A DNA stretch of 64,000 nucleotides from an uncultured Alphaproteobacteria bacterium (GCA_934271465.1 CAKQRQ010000001.1:1-64000); one strand, 5' to 3'; positions 26,141-35,192 are shown, numbered from the stretch's first letter. Numbers and translations are program-made. Notes: generated from the letters alone by a model not told the origin.

Positions 26141-28597
26141 ATGAAATTAGTTATCGTGGAATCCCCTGCAAAAGCCAAAACAATCAATAAATATTTGGGC
26201 AAAGACTATCAGGTTTTGGCCAGTTTCGGGCATATCAGAGATTTGCCCAGCAAAGACGGATCGGTCAATCCGGACGATGATTTTGCCATGACCTGGGAAT
26301 TAAGTCCGGGGGGCAAAAAGCGCCTTGCCGATATTGTCAAAGCCCTTAAAGACGCTGATACGCTTATCCTCGCCTCCGACCCTGATAGAGAGGGAGAGGC
26401 CATTGCGTGGCATATTTTGGAGGAACTCAAGGCGAAAAAAGCCCTGAAGGGCAAGACCATTGAGCGCGTTGTCTTTCACGAGATTACCAAATCAGCCGTG
26501 ACGGAAGCCATCAAGAATCCGCGCACGATTGACGATAATTTGGTTTCGGCCTATATGGCTCGCCGCGCGTTGGACTATTTGGTCGGATTTACGTTGTCGC
26601 CGGTTTTGTGGCGCAAGCTCCCCGGCTCACGCTCGGCCGGACGCGTGCAATCGGTTGCGCTGCGGCTTATTTGCGACCGCGAAACGGAAATCGAAAAGTT
26701 TAAGGCTGAAGAATATTGGACAATTGACGCCGATTTATTAACCGCGTCGCAGGCCGTTATCAAATCGCATCTGATTGAACTGGACGGTAAAAAACTTGAG
26801 AAATTTGACCTCAACACCGAGGCCAAGGCCATGGAAGCTAAGGCCAAAATCGAGGCGCAGGATTTTGCGATAGAAAATGTCGAACGCAAAAAGGCCAACC
26901 GCTATCCGGCGCCGCCGTTTACGACATCGACTTTGCAGCAGGAAGCCGCACGCAAGCTCAGATTTTCGGCCAAAAAGACAATGCAGATTGCGCAAAAGCT
27001 CTATGAAGAAGGTTTGATTACTTATATGAGAACGGACGCCGTTAACCTTTCCAAAGAGGCTATCAGCGCCTGCCGCGACGCTATTCTCAAATATTTCGGC
27101 GAGGCTTATCTGCCCAAACAGCCCAAAGAATACAAGACAAAATCTAAAAATGCCCAAGAGGCGCACGAAGCTATCCGTCCGTCTGATGTGATGAATACGC
27201 CTAAAAAGATGGAAGTTAAACTGGCGGCGGACGAGCACAAGCTTTATGAACTGATTTGGAAACGCACGGTCGCCTGCCAGATGATGCCGGCGCTGTTGGA
27301 TAAGGTTGTGATTGACGCCCGCTCAGCAGATACAAAAATTTTATTGCGTGCCAACGGGCAGGTTATTGAGTTTGACGGGTTCTTGAAATTGTATCAGGAA
27401 TCCAAAGACGACTCTGACGATGACGACGAAAACCGCATTTTACCCAATGTGGCCGCCGGCGAAAAAGTCGATAAAGGCGAGATTACCGCCGAGCAGCACT
27501 TTACAACGCCGCCGCCACGCTTTACCGAGGCCAGTCTGGTTAAAAAGCTTGAGGAACTCGGAATCGGACGCCCGTCGACTTATGCCACGATTATTGCCGT
27601 TTTGCAGGAGCGCAAGTATGTGCGGGTTGAGAAACTGCGCTTTATCCCTGAAGACCGCGGACGTATTGTGACGGTCTTTTTGGAGAATTTCTTCAAGAAA
27701 TATGTCGAATATGATTTTACCGCCCAGATGGAAGAATTTTTGGACGATGTGTCGGCCGGCGAAATGCAATGGAAAAAGCTTTTGGAAGGTTTTTGGGCGA
27801 AATTTATCAAGAATGTGGACGCGGTCAAACCTTTACAGATGAGTGAAGTTATTGACAAGATTGACGAGGCTTTGTCGCACCACCTCTTTCCGCCGCGCGC
27901 GGACGGATCGGATCCGAGAATCTGCCCCGAATGCGGCACAGGACGCCTGAGTATCAAATTGGGTAAATTCGGCGCGTTTATCGGATGCTCGAATTATCCG
28001 GAATGCAAATACACCAAGCCTTTGGTTGATACGGCTTCCGAGGAAGAACAGAGCGCCGCACCCAAGATTAAAGAGGTGGCCGATGTGGTTTTGGGCGAGA
28101 TAAACGGGCAAAAGATTTATCTCAAAAAAGGGCCTTACGGATTTTATGTTCAACTGGGCGAGGATCAGACCGCCACAACAGAAAAACCCAAACGTGCCTC
28201 TTTGCCCAAAGGAATAAATTCTGATGAAATCACGTTTGAGCAGGCAGAGCGGCTGTTGAGTCTGCCCTACCAGCTGGGCGAGGGAATCGAGGTTAACTCA
28301 GGCAAGTTCGGCCCTTATATCAAATGCGGCGGCAAATCGGTTTCACTGCGCGGAAATGATACGATTTTTAATATCACAATCGAACGTGCCAAAGAGCTTT
28401 TGGCCGGCGCTAAAGAAAAACCGGCCGGCAAGGCTTTGGGTATTTATCCCAAAAACAAGCAGGAGATTGTTTTGCTGATGGGGCGGTATGGACCTTATCT
28501 TAAATGCGGCCGCACCAATTATGCTATTCCGAAGAGCATTTCAGGACATGAACCGACTTTGGACGAGGCTATCAAGATCATTGAGGCTAAGAAGTAG
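26141..28597 (+). CDS. topA: DNA topoisomerase I
   Basis: 818 residues. N-terminal Toprim (KLVIVESPAKAKTINKYLG and the DPDREGEAIAWH acidic motif), the catalytic GLITYMRTD with Tyr295, one C4 zinc ribbon (CPEC...CSNYPEC at about 590-625), and two or three C-terminal basic repeats with GRYGPYLKCG. It relaxes negative supercoils. It follows dprA by 11 bp; a palindrome 21 bp downstream can act as its terminator. Confidence 0.97.
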   Translation: MKLVIVESPAKAKTINKYLGKDYQVLASFGHIRDLPSKDGSVNPDDDFAMTWELSPGGKKRLADIVKALKDADTLILASDPDREGEAIAWHILEELKAKKALKGKTIERVVFHEITKSAVTEAIKNPRTIDDNLVSAYMARRALDYLVGFTLSPVLWRKLPGSRSAGRVQSVALRLICDRETEIEKFKAEEYWTIDADLLTASQAVIKSHLIELDGKKLEKFDLNTEAKAMEAKAKIEAQDFAIENVERKKANRYPAPPFTTSTLQQEAARKLRFSAKKTMQIAQKLYEEGLITYMRTDAVNLSKEAISACRDAILKYFGEAYLPKQPKEYKTKSKNAQEAHEAIRPSDVMNTPKKMEVKLAADEHKLYELIWKRTVACQMMPALLDKVVIDARSADTKILLRANGQVIEFDGFLKLYQESKDDSDDDDENRILPNVAAGEKVDKGEITAEQHFTTPPPRFTEASLVKKLEELGIGRPSTYATIIAVLQERKYVRVEKLRFIPEDRGRIVTVFLENFFKKYVEYDFTAQMEEFLDDVSAGEMQWKKLLEGFWAKFIKNVDAVKPLQMSEVIDKIDEALSHHLFPPRADGSDPRICPECGTGRLSIKLGKFGAFIGCSNYPECKYTKPLVDTASEEEQSAAPKIKEVADVVLGEINGQKIYLKKGPYGFYVQLGEDQTATTEKPKRASLPKGINSDEITFEQAERLLSLPYQLGEGIEVNSGKFGPYIKCGGKSVSLRGNDTIFNITIERAKELLAGAKEKPAGKALGIYPKNKQEIVLLMGRYGPYLKCGRTNYAIPKSISGHEPTLDEAIKIIEAKK

Positions 28598-28618
28598 ACA
28601 GCCTAAATGACAAAACAC

Positions 28619-28804
28619 AATAGAGCGTTTAAACCAACGTTTAAACGCTCTATTATTTTTAGTATACCAGTCAATTATTAAAAAAGCAATAATTTTAATT
28701 TTTTGTTATTTTTCAATATATTATCGATTCTCCTAAAAAGTGCATTTTCCAAAATCCCTTGCACATGACTATAGCGTTTAAACGTTGGTTTAAACGCTAT
28801 AGTC
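28619..28804. repeat. 186-bp palindrome-bounded element, copy 1
   Basis: The left end (28619-28654) has arms AATAGAGCGTTTAAAC and its exact reverse complement around loop CAAC. The right end (28767-28804) has arms GACTATAGCGTTTAAAC around loop GTTG, making the right end the inverted copy of the left. Between them is AT-rich DNA with GTTATTTTTCAA (from 28705) and a CCCTTGCAC block. It lies between topA and a secreted-protein gene. The left hairpin followed by a T-rich stretch probably terminates topA. Copy 2 (49395-49580) has exactly the same length. Confidence 0.9.
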
Positions 28805-28830
28805 GATGCGTCAACCACGGGGGTTATCTC

Positions 28831-30336
28831 ATGAAACAGGGTTTATTTTTAATTTTTGCTTTTTGTGTAATTTCAAATGCTTACGCACAGATGGATTGCG
28901 AATCTATTCCAAGTTGTGCGGAATTGGGCTATACGCAGGCCTCTTGCCCCGAGGGGAGCGCCAGCCTCAAATGCCCGTTTGATGAGACCAAATTTTATTG
29001 CATAGGCGGCAAAAAACTTGCTGATGCACCGGCTCCGGTTATAACCCCTGAAGATTGGACGGCTGAATGTGCAGACACCATCGCCCATTGCACAACTCTC
29101 GACTCAAGTTGCCGCTGCACCGCCTGCGAAAGCGGCTATCTTGTCGCAAACGGCAATTGTGTTCCAGAATGTGATAAATCGGCTGACACTTGTGCCAAAG
29201 AAAGCAAAATCTTTAACGCGGCGACTTGCACCTGTGAGGCTTGTCCGACAAATTACCAGTTCAACGCAACAACAAAAGCCTGCGACAGAGTTGCCTGCAA
29301 CACGGCAAAAGTTGCAAATTGCGCCACATACAGTAGCGCTTATGAGCCTTGTTCCTGCACGGCGTGTAAAGATGGATATATGTTGGAAAATGGTGCGTGT
29401 GTTGCCGACCCCTGTGTTGAAAAATGCAAGATTGCTTATCCGCTTTTTGCCGGACAGGAGAATACCGAAACTATTGTTAAGAAGATTGGCAAAACGGCTT
29501 ATGCGGCTTATGCGGCAAGTCAATTTTATGTCGGCGACAAAAACGGTGACTTCGGCCAAGGAAAATGGTATCTCCCATCCATCGGCGAGTGGCTGTATTT
29601 TTATGGAACGGACATGCCCAAACTCAAAATTTCTGGAACGCCCGAAGGTTTCATTGGTGATAATGCAAAATTGATTGATAGTGCTCTGAGCACTCTTAAT
29701 TCTAAAGGAATTGCAACTGATGATCATGCCCTATATAATTGGTCTTCTACTGAAGGCGGTTCGATGGGTTGGGGAGATTGTCAAGGTTACGTTGTATGGA
29801 TAATGACGCCACACAATGTTGCGAAATATATTCGTGGTTGTAACACCAACACTATACGTTGTGCCATGCTTTTGGAAGATTTCTATAATCCATCTTCCGG
29901 TGGAACAGCGCCAAAAATCGGTGATGTCATATATTTAGATAAGACCTATGGTTCAGCAACGAATTATAATGGGAGCAAGATGCCTGTCGGTGTGATTTCC
30001 TCTGTTTCGACAGACGGACGTGATGTCACAATTATCAACCTTAGGTTCCTGACTCTTCATTCTGATGACGATGATGCAGAGGATCCGGTTTATTATTTTG
30101 ATCCGGAACACCCCTATCCTGATTTTGGTTTAGGAAACTCACTCAAATGGAGCGCTGATAATTATACCTACTCTTCACATTACATTGTCTCTGACGGGGC
30201 GCTTTTAGGAATGGCTAGAGCCTCGGATAACTGCCCATGTCAGTTCTATAAACAGGAATGTAGATTAAATGAACTAATATGTAAGGATACTGGATACACA
30301 GGGTTCAACGCTGAAACTTGCAAATGCATCCCCTAA
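28831..30336 (+). CDS. Secreted Cys-rich modular protein with one GKWYLPSIGEW module
   Basis: 501 residues from ATG 28831, after the conserved leader CAACCACGGGG. Signal peptide MKQGLFLIFAFCVISNAYA. Residues about 80-195 hold three Cys-rich repeats of the type CxCxACxxGYxxxNGxCV. From about 196 a long module contains LFAGQENTE, FYVGDKNGDFGQGKWYLPSIGEWLYFYGTD, RCAMLL, APKIGDVIYLDKTYG, DVTIINLR and SDNCPCQFYK, resembling DUF1566/Lcl-type C-terminal domains. The paralogue at 49609 has two modules. Probably exported, disulphide-rich and surface or periplasmic; function unknown. Confidence 0.8.
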   Translation: MKQGLFLIFAFCVISNAYAQMDCESIPSCAELGYTQASCPEGSASLKCPFDETKFYCIGGKKLADAPAPVITPEDWTAECADTIAHCTTLDSSCRCTACESGYLVANGNCVPECDKSADTCAKESKIFNAATCTCEACPTNYQFNATTKACDRVACNTAKVANCATYSSAYEPCSCTACKDGYMLENGACVADPCVEKCKIAYPLFAGQENTETIVKKIGKTAYAAYAASQFYVGDKNGDFGQGKWYLPSIGEWLYFYGTDMPKLKISGTPEGFIGDNAKLIDSALSTLNSKGIATDDHALYNWSSTEGGSMGWGDCQGYVVWIMTPHNVAKYIRGCNTNTIRCAMLLEDFYNPSSGGTAPKIGDVIYLDKTYGSATNYNGSKMPVGVISSVSTDGRDVTIINLRFLTLHSDDDDAEDPVYYFDPEHPYPDFGLGNSLKWSADNYTYSSHYIVSDGALLGMARASDNCPCQFYKQECRLNELICKDTGYTGFNAETCKCIP

Positions 30337-30370
30337 GCAGTTGCAAAACAATTCTTTCAAGTTACAGAAA

Positions 30371-30404
30371 AAACCGCGGGAGTGAAAGCTCTCGCGGTTT
30401 TTTG
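30371..30404. terminator. Bidirectional terminator
   Basis: AAAACCGCGGGAG pairs with CTCTCGCGGTTTT around TGAAAG, with T-runs on both strands. It serves the convergent secreted-protein gene and the lipoprotein gene. Confidence 0.88.
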
Positions 30405-30419
30405 ATGCTCAAATAACTT

Positions 30420-30872
30420 TTAGTTGGCGGGGATAACGCGCGACTGATCGCCATACATCAGATAGCACCGTTGGCCGGGCTGCATATAAACATCCGTGCC
30501 TTGCGTGATGGTGCGCAAAGCCCCGTTATCCAACTTGACGATATATTCCAAACCATCCTGACGGCTCAACCCCTCTTGCGCATAGTTTCCGGCAACACCG
30601 CCCAAAGCCGCGCCGCCCAATGCGCCGAGCAAGCTTCCACGGCCGTGTCCGATGGTCGATCCGGCGACGCCGCCGCCGATAGCGCCCAATACGGCACCTG
30701 TTGAAGAATCGGACGATGAAACAGCAACCTGACGCACGCTGACAACCGTGCAGGCCATGACCTGTCCGACGGCACCCGTGGAAGAGGTGGCATAGTGGTT
30801 GGAGTTGATGTTTGAGGCGCATGCCGAGGCCAACAAAGCCAAAGCGCTAACCGTTAAAAGTCCTTTTTTCAT
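30420..30872 (-). CDS. Glycine-zipper outer-membrane lipoprotein (17-kDa antigen/SlyB-like)
   Basis: 150 residues. Lipoprotein signal with lipobox SAC (Cys18, ALLASACAS). Residues about 58-100 form Gly-zipper helices (GAVLGAIGGGVAGSTIGHGRG and GALGGAALGGVAGNYA) as in the rickettsial 17-kDa antigen and SlyB. A C-terminal beta-rich domain (YIVKLDNGALRTITQGTDVYMQPGQRCYLMYGD) follows. Likely an abundant lipoprotein tied to envelope integrity. Confidence 0.88.
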   Translation of the reverse strand: MKKGLLTVSALALLASACASNINSNHYATSSTGAVGQVMACTVVSVRQVAVSSSDSSTGAVLGAIGGGVAGSTIGHGRGSLLGALGGAALGGVAGNYAQEGLSRQDGLEYIVKLDNGALRTITQGTDVYMQPGQRCYLMYGDQSRVIPAN

Positions 30873-30943
30873 TTGTGTTTTCCTCTTTTGTCTGTTTGAA
30901 ATATTTTTTTTAATTTAATCTGTAGAATATTATTTGTCAATGC

Positions 30944-30972
30944 TGGACTTTTTTGCAAAGATGCCTTATAGT
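30944..30972 (+). promoter_or_regulatory. Possible promoter of asnS
   Basis: TGGACT (30944-30949), 17 nt, TATAGT (30967-30972). The -35 is weak. About 50 bp before the asnS start. Confidence 0.4.
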
Positions 30973-31020
30973 GCGTTCAGTTTTTATTGATGTTTCACAA
31001 AATTTTAAGGACAGTTTCTT

Positions 31021-32409
31021 ATGTTGAAAAGAACAAAAATTGCCAAATTGCTGCAATCGGAACAGCCCCTTGATGAAGTTTTAATCAAGGGTTGGGTCAG
31101 AACACGGCGCGATGCCAAAGATTTTTCGTTTATTGAGGTTAACGACGGTTCCTGCCTCAAAAATATGCAGGTTATCGCCAAAAACACCCTCGGCAATTAT
31201 GAAGAGATTAAAAAACTTTCAACAGGGTCGTCTTTGGCTGTCAAAGGCGCTTTGGTTCCCTCGCAGGGCGGCAACCAAAAATTTGAAATTGCGGCCGATG
31301 ATGTTGAGATTTACTCCATTGCGCCGGACGATTACCCGCTGCAAAAGAAAAAACACACTGACGAATATTTGCGCACCATTGCGCATTTGCGCCCCCGCTC
31401 CAACAAATACGGCGCCGCTTTCAGGGTTCGTTCGGAGTTGTCTTTTGCCATTCACAAATTTTTTAACGACCGCGGGTTCAGATATGTTCACACGCCCCTG
31501 ATTACGGGCTCGGACTGTGAAGGCGCCGGCGAGATGTTTCAGGTCACCACGCTTGATTTGAACAATCCGCCCCGCACCAAAGACGGCAAGATTGATTATT
31601 CACAGGACTTTTTCGGAAAAGAGGCTCATTTGACCGTTTCAGGACAGCTCAACGGCGAGATGTATGCCTGCGCGTTGGGCGATATTTATACTTTCGGCCC
31701 GACTTTCCGCGCCGAAAACTCCAACACAACGCGCCATGCCGCCGAGTTTTGGATGATTGAGCCCGAGATGGCTTTTGCCGATATTCATGATGATATGGAT
31801 TTGGCCGAGGATATGGTTAAATTCTGTATCAAATATGTGATGGAAACCTGCCCTGATGATTTGGCCTTGTTTGACAAGTTTGTCGAGCCGGGGCTTTTGA
31901 ACAAACTCAACCATATTTTGAACAGCGGTTTTGCGCGCATCACTTATGCCGAGGCTATCGACATTATGAAAAAATCCGGCAAAAAGTTTGAATATGCGCC
32001 GGAATTCGGCATTGACATGCAAACCGAACATGAGCGCTTTTTGGCAGAAGAACATTTCAAACGGCCGGTTATCGTCAGAGATTATCCCAAGGAGATTAAA
32101 GCTTTTTATATGCGCCTGAACGACGATCAGCGCACGGTTGCCGCCATGGATGTTTTGGTTCCGGGGATTGGGGAGCTTATCGGCGGATCGCAGCGTGAGG
32201 AACGTCTTGACGTGCTGATTAAACGTATTGAAGAAATGGGCATGACCGAGGCCGATTACGAATGGTATTTGGATTCCCGCCGCTATGGGTCGGTTCCGCA
32301 TGCCGGTTTTGGTCTGGGGTTCGAGCGTATGATGATGTTAATCACGGGTATCGGCAATATCAGAGACGTTATTCCGTTCCCGAGAACGCCGAAATCCATT
32401 AACTTTTAA
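31021..32409 (+). CDS. asnS: Asparaginyl-tRNA synthetase
   Basis: 462 residues. N-terminal OB-fold anticodon domain (VLIKGWVRTRRDAKDFSFIEVNDGSC) and class II catalytic core with TFGPTFRAENSNTTRHAAEFWMIEPEMA, and GFGLGFERMMMLITGIGNIRDVIPFPRTP at the C-terminus. The ending and insertion pattern are AsnRS rather than AspRS. Many alphaproteobacteria lack AsnRS and make Asn-tRNA by GatCAB transamidation, so its presence is notable. Confidence 0.93.
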   Translation: MLKRTKIAKLLQSEQPLDEVLIKGWVRTRRDAKDFSFIEVNDGSCLKNMQVIAKNTLGNYEEIKKLSTGSSLAVKGALVPSQGGNQKFEIAADDVEIYSIAPDDYPLQKKKHTDEYLRTIAHLRPRSNKYGAAFRVRSELSFAIHKFFNDRGFRYVHTPLITGSDCEGAGEMFQVTTLDLNNPPRTKDGKIDYSQDFFGKEAHLTVSGQLNGEMYACALGDIYTFGPTFRAENSNTTRHAAEFWMIEPEMAFADIHDDMDLAEDMVKFCIKYVMETCPDDLALFDKFVEPGLLNKLNHILNSGFARITYAEAIDIMKKSGKKFEYAPEFGIDMQTEHERFLAEEHFKRPVIVRDYPKEIKAFYMRLNDDQRTVAAMDVLVPGIGELIGGSQREERLDVLIKRIEEMGMTEADYEWYLDSRRYGSVPHAGFGLGFERMMMLITGIGNIRDVIPFPRTPKSINF

Positions 32410-32430
32410 TCTATGCAACAGAGGCGCCCC

Positions 32431-33003
32431 ATGAACAAATTTTTGATGTTTTTTCTGATTGGTTTTATGTTTTCCCTGCCGGTTCGGGCACAAGAAAACG
32501 AGGCGCCTTTGACTTCCGAGGCCTTGGAAGAAATGCCGGAAGATGAAGTCAATGCTTTCGGCTATCCGGATAAAAGCCTTGTCAAAGTCATTGAGCTTAA
32601 GGCGCCGGAAGCAACAGACACGGGGCTTGCCAAACCGGAATGTTCCGATCCGAAATTGGCTGAACAGGCGCGCACCGTTCTAAAACCTTATCTGAATTTT
32701 GAAGTATCGACTGCCGCCGAAAAAAGACGCGTCAGCCTTATTTTTAAGAATATTGACCACTTTTTGCCGCTTGAGTTGTCTGAACTAAGTCCCTCTTCCC
32801 ACCGCGAGGCTTTGGGACGGGTAACGGAGCTCAAAATCAATAATCATTTAGATGCGGCGCGGCTTAAAGTCTGCCAAAGCGACAATCCGCTTTTGGAAGC
32901 CAAAGTCTATTTGATTTTGTATGATGACGGAAAAGATGTTCGGGTTGATGTGTTGAATTTTAACCCGACGGTCGTTCCAAGTTTTATATTTAAAGCTGAT
33001 TAG
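32431..33003 (+). CDS. Predicted secreted/periplasmic protein, unknown
   Basis: 190 residues from ATG 32431 (GAGG 7 nt upstream), with signal peptide MNKFLMFFLIGFMFSLPVRA. The mature part begins with an acidic stretch, has two cysteines (in KPECSDPK and LKVCQSDN) that could pair, and an alpha/beta C-terminal half ending VVPSFIFKAD. No family recognised. It lies 21 bp after asnS and before rpoH. Confidence 0.7.
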   Translation: MNKFLMFFLIGFMFSLPVRAQENEAPLTSEALEEMPEDEVNAFGYPDKSLVKVIELKAPEATDTGLAKPECSDPKLAEQARTVLKPYLNFEVSTAAEKRRVSLIFKNIDHFLPLELSELSPSSHREALGRVTELKINNHLDAARLKVCQSDNPLLEAKVYLILYDDGKDVRVDVLNFNPTVVPSFIFKAD

Positions 33004-33005
33004 GG

Positions 33006-33034
33006 CTTGCAAATTTCGTTTTTTTATCTTATTT
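33006..33034 (+). promoter_or_regulatory. Candidate heat-shock (sigma-32-type) promoter of rpoH
   Basis: CTTG (33006-33009), 18 nt, CTTATTT (33028-33034). This fits the CTTG-N17/18-CYTATNT consensus recalled for alphaproteobacterial heat-shock promoters. It overlaps the 3' end of the preceding gene region and would allow autoregulation of rpoH. Confidence 0.4.
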
Positions 33035-33085
33035 TATTAGTCCGCTGTCTGATAAAAGACACGGAAAAAGGAGTGTAAAAAACAT

Positions 33086-33979
33086 ATGTCCGACAATCGC
33101 GGTCTGATTATTCGCAAATGCAATCTTCCCGCCGTTATCAATGATAACTCGCTGGAGGCTTATCTTGAGAAGATTAAGACTTTTCCCGTTCTGACCGAAG
33201 AACAGGAAACAAAGCTTATTGAAGATTTGCAGCAAAAAGGAGATATGCAGGCGGCTCAGATTTTGGTGACCTCTCACTTGAGGCTGGCGGCCAAAATTGC
33301 TTTGACTTACCGCAAATACGGACTGCCTCTGGCCGACATTATCTCGGAAGCCAACATCGGATTGATGCAGGCGGTCAAAAAGTTTGATTTGTCTAAGAAA
33401 GTTCGCTTGGCAACTTATGCCATTTGGTGGATAAAGGCGGCTATCAATGACTATATTTTGCGCTCCTGGTCGCTGGTCAAAATCGGCACAAGCGCCGCTC
33501 AGAAAAAGCTTTTTTACAACCTGAAACGAATCAAAAGCCGTTTGGGGCTTTATGATAATAAAGAGCTTGCCCCGCAAGAGGTTAAGGCTATTGCCAATGA
33601 GCTGGTTGTTGACGAATCCGATGTTAAGGAAATGAATATGCGTCTTGGCGGCGACAAGTCGCTGAACGTGGCCGTTAATGATGAAGACGAGGATGAAAGA
33701 ATCGACTTTTTGGTCGATAAGAGCCAAAATCTGGAAGATGCCCTTGCCCGTAAACAGGAGGCCGCCTATAAACGTCAGATTCTTGAAAAGTGCATTAAAG
33801 AACTTAACGAACGCGAGCAATACATTGTTCGAAACAGGCTGCTGTCTTATGAGCCGAAAACCTTAAACGAAGTCGGCGAAAAATTTGGAATCAGCCGCGA
33901 ACGCGTGCGCCAAATTGAAGAAGCCGCCATGAAAAAACTTAAAGAGTCTGTTTTGCTTGCAATTGCCATAAAGAAATGA
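33086..33979 (+). CDS. rpoH: RNA polymerase sigma-32 factor
   Basis: 297 residues. Region 2 (LVTSHLRLAAKIALTYRKYGLPLADIISEANIGLMQAVKKFD and KVRLATYAIWWIKAAINDYI), the RpoH box (QKKLFYNLKRIK), and region 4 with ISRERVRQIEEAAMKKLK. The RpoH box separates it from RpoD and stationary-phase sigma factors. It directs heat-shock genes such as clpB at 37012. AAGGAG precedes ATG 33086. Confidence 0.95.
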   Translation: MSDNRGLIIRKCNLPAVINDNSLEAYLEKIKTFPVLTEEQETKLIEDLQQKGDMQAAQILVTSHLRLAAKIALTYRKYGLPLADIISEANIGLMQAVKKFDLSKKVRLATYAIWWIKAAINDYILRSWSLVKIGTSAAQKKLFYNLKRIKSRLGLYDNKELAPQEVKAIANELVVDESDVKEMNMRLGGDKSLNVAVNDEDEDERIDFLVDKSQNLEDALARKQEAAYKRQILEKCIKELNEREQYIVRNRLLSYEPKTLNEVGEKFGISRERVRQIEEAAMKKLKESVLLAIAIKK

Positions 33980-34012
33980 TATACTGATAAAAATCAACTT
34001 AGGGAATCCGTT

Positions 34013-34213
34013 ATGACACGCACAACCGATACATCCGCCGAAAACACATTGCATCTCTCCGAAACCGAGAAGTCGCAAAAAGGTTGGAATATGCCCTCTT
34101 TTGCTAAGCGTATGCGTGCACGTCTGGCGAAAATCCGCCGTGAGGACGATTCTTCAAAAGATACTTTTTTGCTGCGCCACGGCTATTCGGCGGCAACCCA
34201 CGCAAGGGCTTAA
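34013..34213 (+). CDS. Small basic protein, unknown
   Basis: 66 residues, ATG at 34013 with AGGGA 7 nt upstream. It begins with a polar Thr/Ser/Glu stretch and has a basic segment (PSFAKRMRARLAKIRRED). It is 33 bp after rpoH and followed by a terminator, so it is likely translated from the rpoH transcript. Not recognised; a DNA/RNA-binding or proteolysis-control role would be guesswork. Confidence 0.55.
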   Translation: MTRTTDTSAENTLHLSETEKSQKGWNMPSFAKRMRARLAKIRREDDSSKDTFLLRHGYSAATHARA

Positions 34214-34234
34214 TTTTGAAACATCTTTGCATCT

Positions 34235-34252
34235 TTTGAAGATGCTTTTTTT
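34235..34252 (+). terminator. Terminator after rpoH and the 66-aa gene
   Basis: GCATCTT/AAGATGC hairpin with loop TTG followed by seven T, directly before prmC. Confidence 0.85.
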
Positions 34253-34276
34253 ATGCTTTGGACAGGACAAATTACC

Positions 34277-35128
34277 GTGACACCGGATTATCTCATTGAC
34301 AACAGCCTTGCCTTTTTGAAAGAAAAGGGAATTGAGATATCACGCTTTGAGCTGAAGATTTTGCTTGCGGCGGCTTTGGAAATCGAGCCGGCCGACCTCC
34401 CTTTTTATACGGTAGATGTAAATGAGGCGGCTGCCAACAAATTTGAGAAGATGGTTGCCCGCCGCGCGGAAGGCTGTCCCGTTGATAAAATCATCGGGCT
34501 TAAGGGATTTTATAAATACGACTTTATCGTCAATGAAGATGTGCTTTCGCCAAGGCCCGAAACGGAAATTATGGTTGAAAAAGCCCTTGTTCTTTTGAAA
34601 AACACCCCCTCCCCGCACCTGTTGGAATTCGGTATCGGATCGGGCTGCGTTTTGCTGTCCGTTTTGAAAGAATTGACTAACAGCCGCGGAATTGGGATTG
34701 ATGTTTCGGCAAAGGCTTTGACTGTAGCTGCGCAAAATGCCGAACGTCTGTGTGTTCAAAATCGGCTTGAACTCAAAAACATGAGCTGGTTTGATTCGGC
34801 GGCAGACAAACTCGGAGATGATTCTTTTGACATTATATTCAGCAACCCGCCCTATATTCCCAGCGCGGAAATTCCTCTCTTGGACAAAGAGGTGCGCGCC
34901 TTTGATCCAATAACAGCTTTGGACGGCGGCGCTGACGGAATTAAAGATTACGGCAGGCTGTCGGCTTTGGCGGCAAGACTTTTGAAAAAAGGCGGTTTTT
35001 TACTATTTGAAATTGGCGAGGGACAGGCTGATGCTGTTGTTTCTTTAGCTCAGCAACAAGGGCTCTTCCTTTATGAACGAGTTAAAGATTTGGCCCAGAC
35101 AGAACGCTGTATAATTTTGAAAAAATAG
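34277..35128 (+). CDS. prmC: Peptide chain release factor N5-glutamine methyltransferase PrmC (HemK)
   Basis: 283 residues from a GTG at 34277 that has AGGA upstream; an ATG at 34253 lies directly after the terminator T-run and is less likely. N-terminal helical domain, then LEFGIGSGC (SAM motif I) and the catalytic NPPY in FSNPPYIPSAE. It methylates the GGQ glutamine of RF1/RF2. The DUF4167 gene next door is the usual alphaproteobacterial neighbour. Confidence 0.93.
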   Translation: MTPDYLIDNSLAFLKEKGIEISRFELKILLAAALEIEPADLPFYTVDVNEAAANKFEKMVARRAEGCPVDKIIGLKGFYKYDFIVNEDVLSPRPETEIMVEKALVLLKNTPSPHLLEFGIGSGCVLLSVLKELTNSRGIGIDVSAKALTVAAQNAERLCVQNRLELKNMSWFDSAADKLGDDSFDIIFSNPPYIPSAEIPLLDKEVRAFDPITALDGGADGIKDYGRLSALAARLLKKGGFLLFEIGEGQADAVVSLAQQQGLFLYERVKDLAQTERCIILKK

Positions 35129-35171
35129 TTTGCAATTCAAAAATCTTTGATTATGATAGGGGGTATTGTAG

Positions 35172-35192
35172 GCGTTTGCTTTTGACAAGCGC
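35172..35192 (+). terminator. Weak hairpin after prmC
   Basis: GCGTTTG/CAAGCGC stem (one G-U pair) with a moderately T-rich tail. Possible terminator or attenuator before the DUF4167 gene. Confidence 0.4.

Noticed and set aside
28619..28804. Insertion sequence or transposon
   Set aside because: No transposase, no target duplication visible at either copy; the term mobile element is not supported by the sequence alone.
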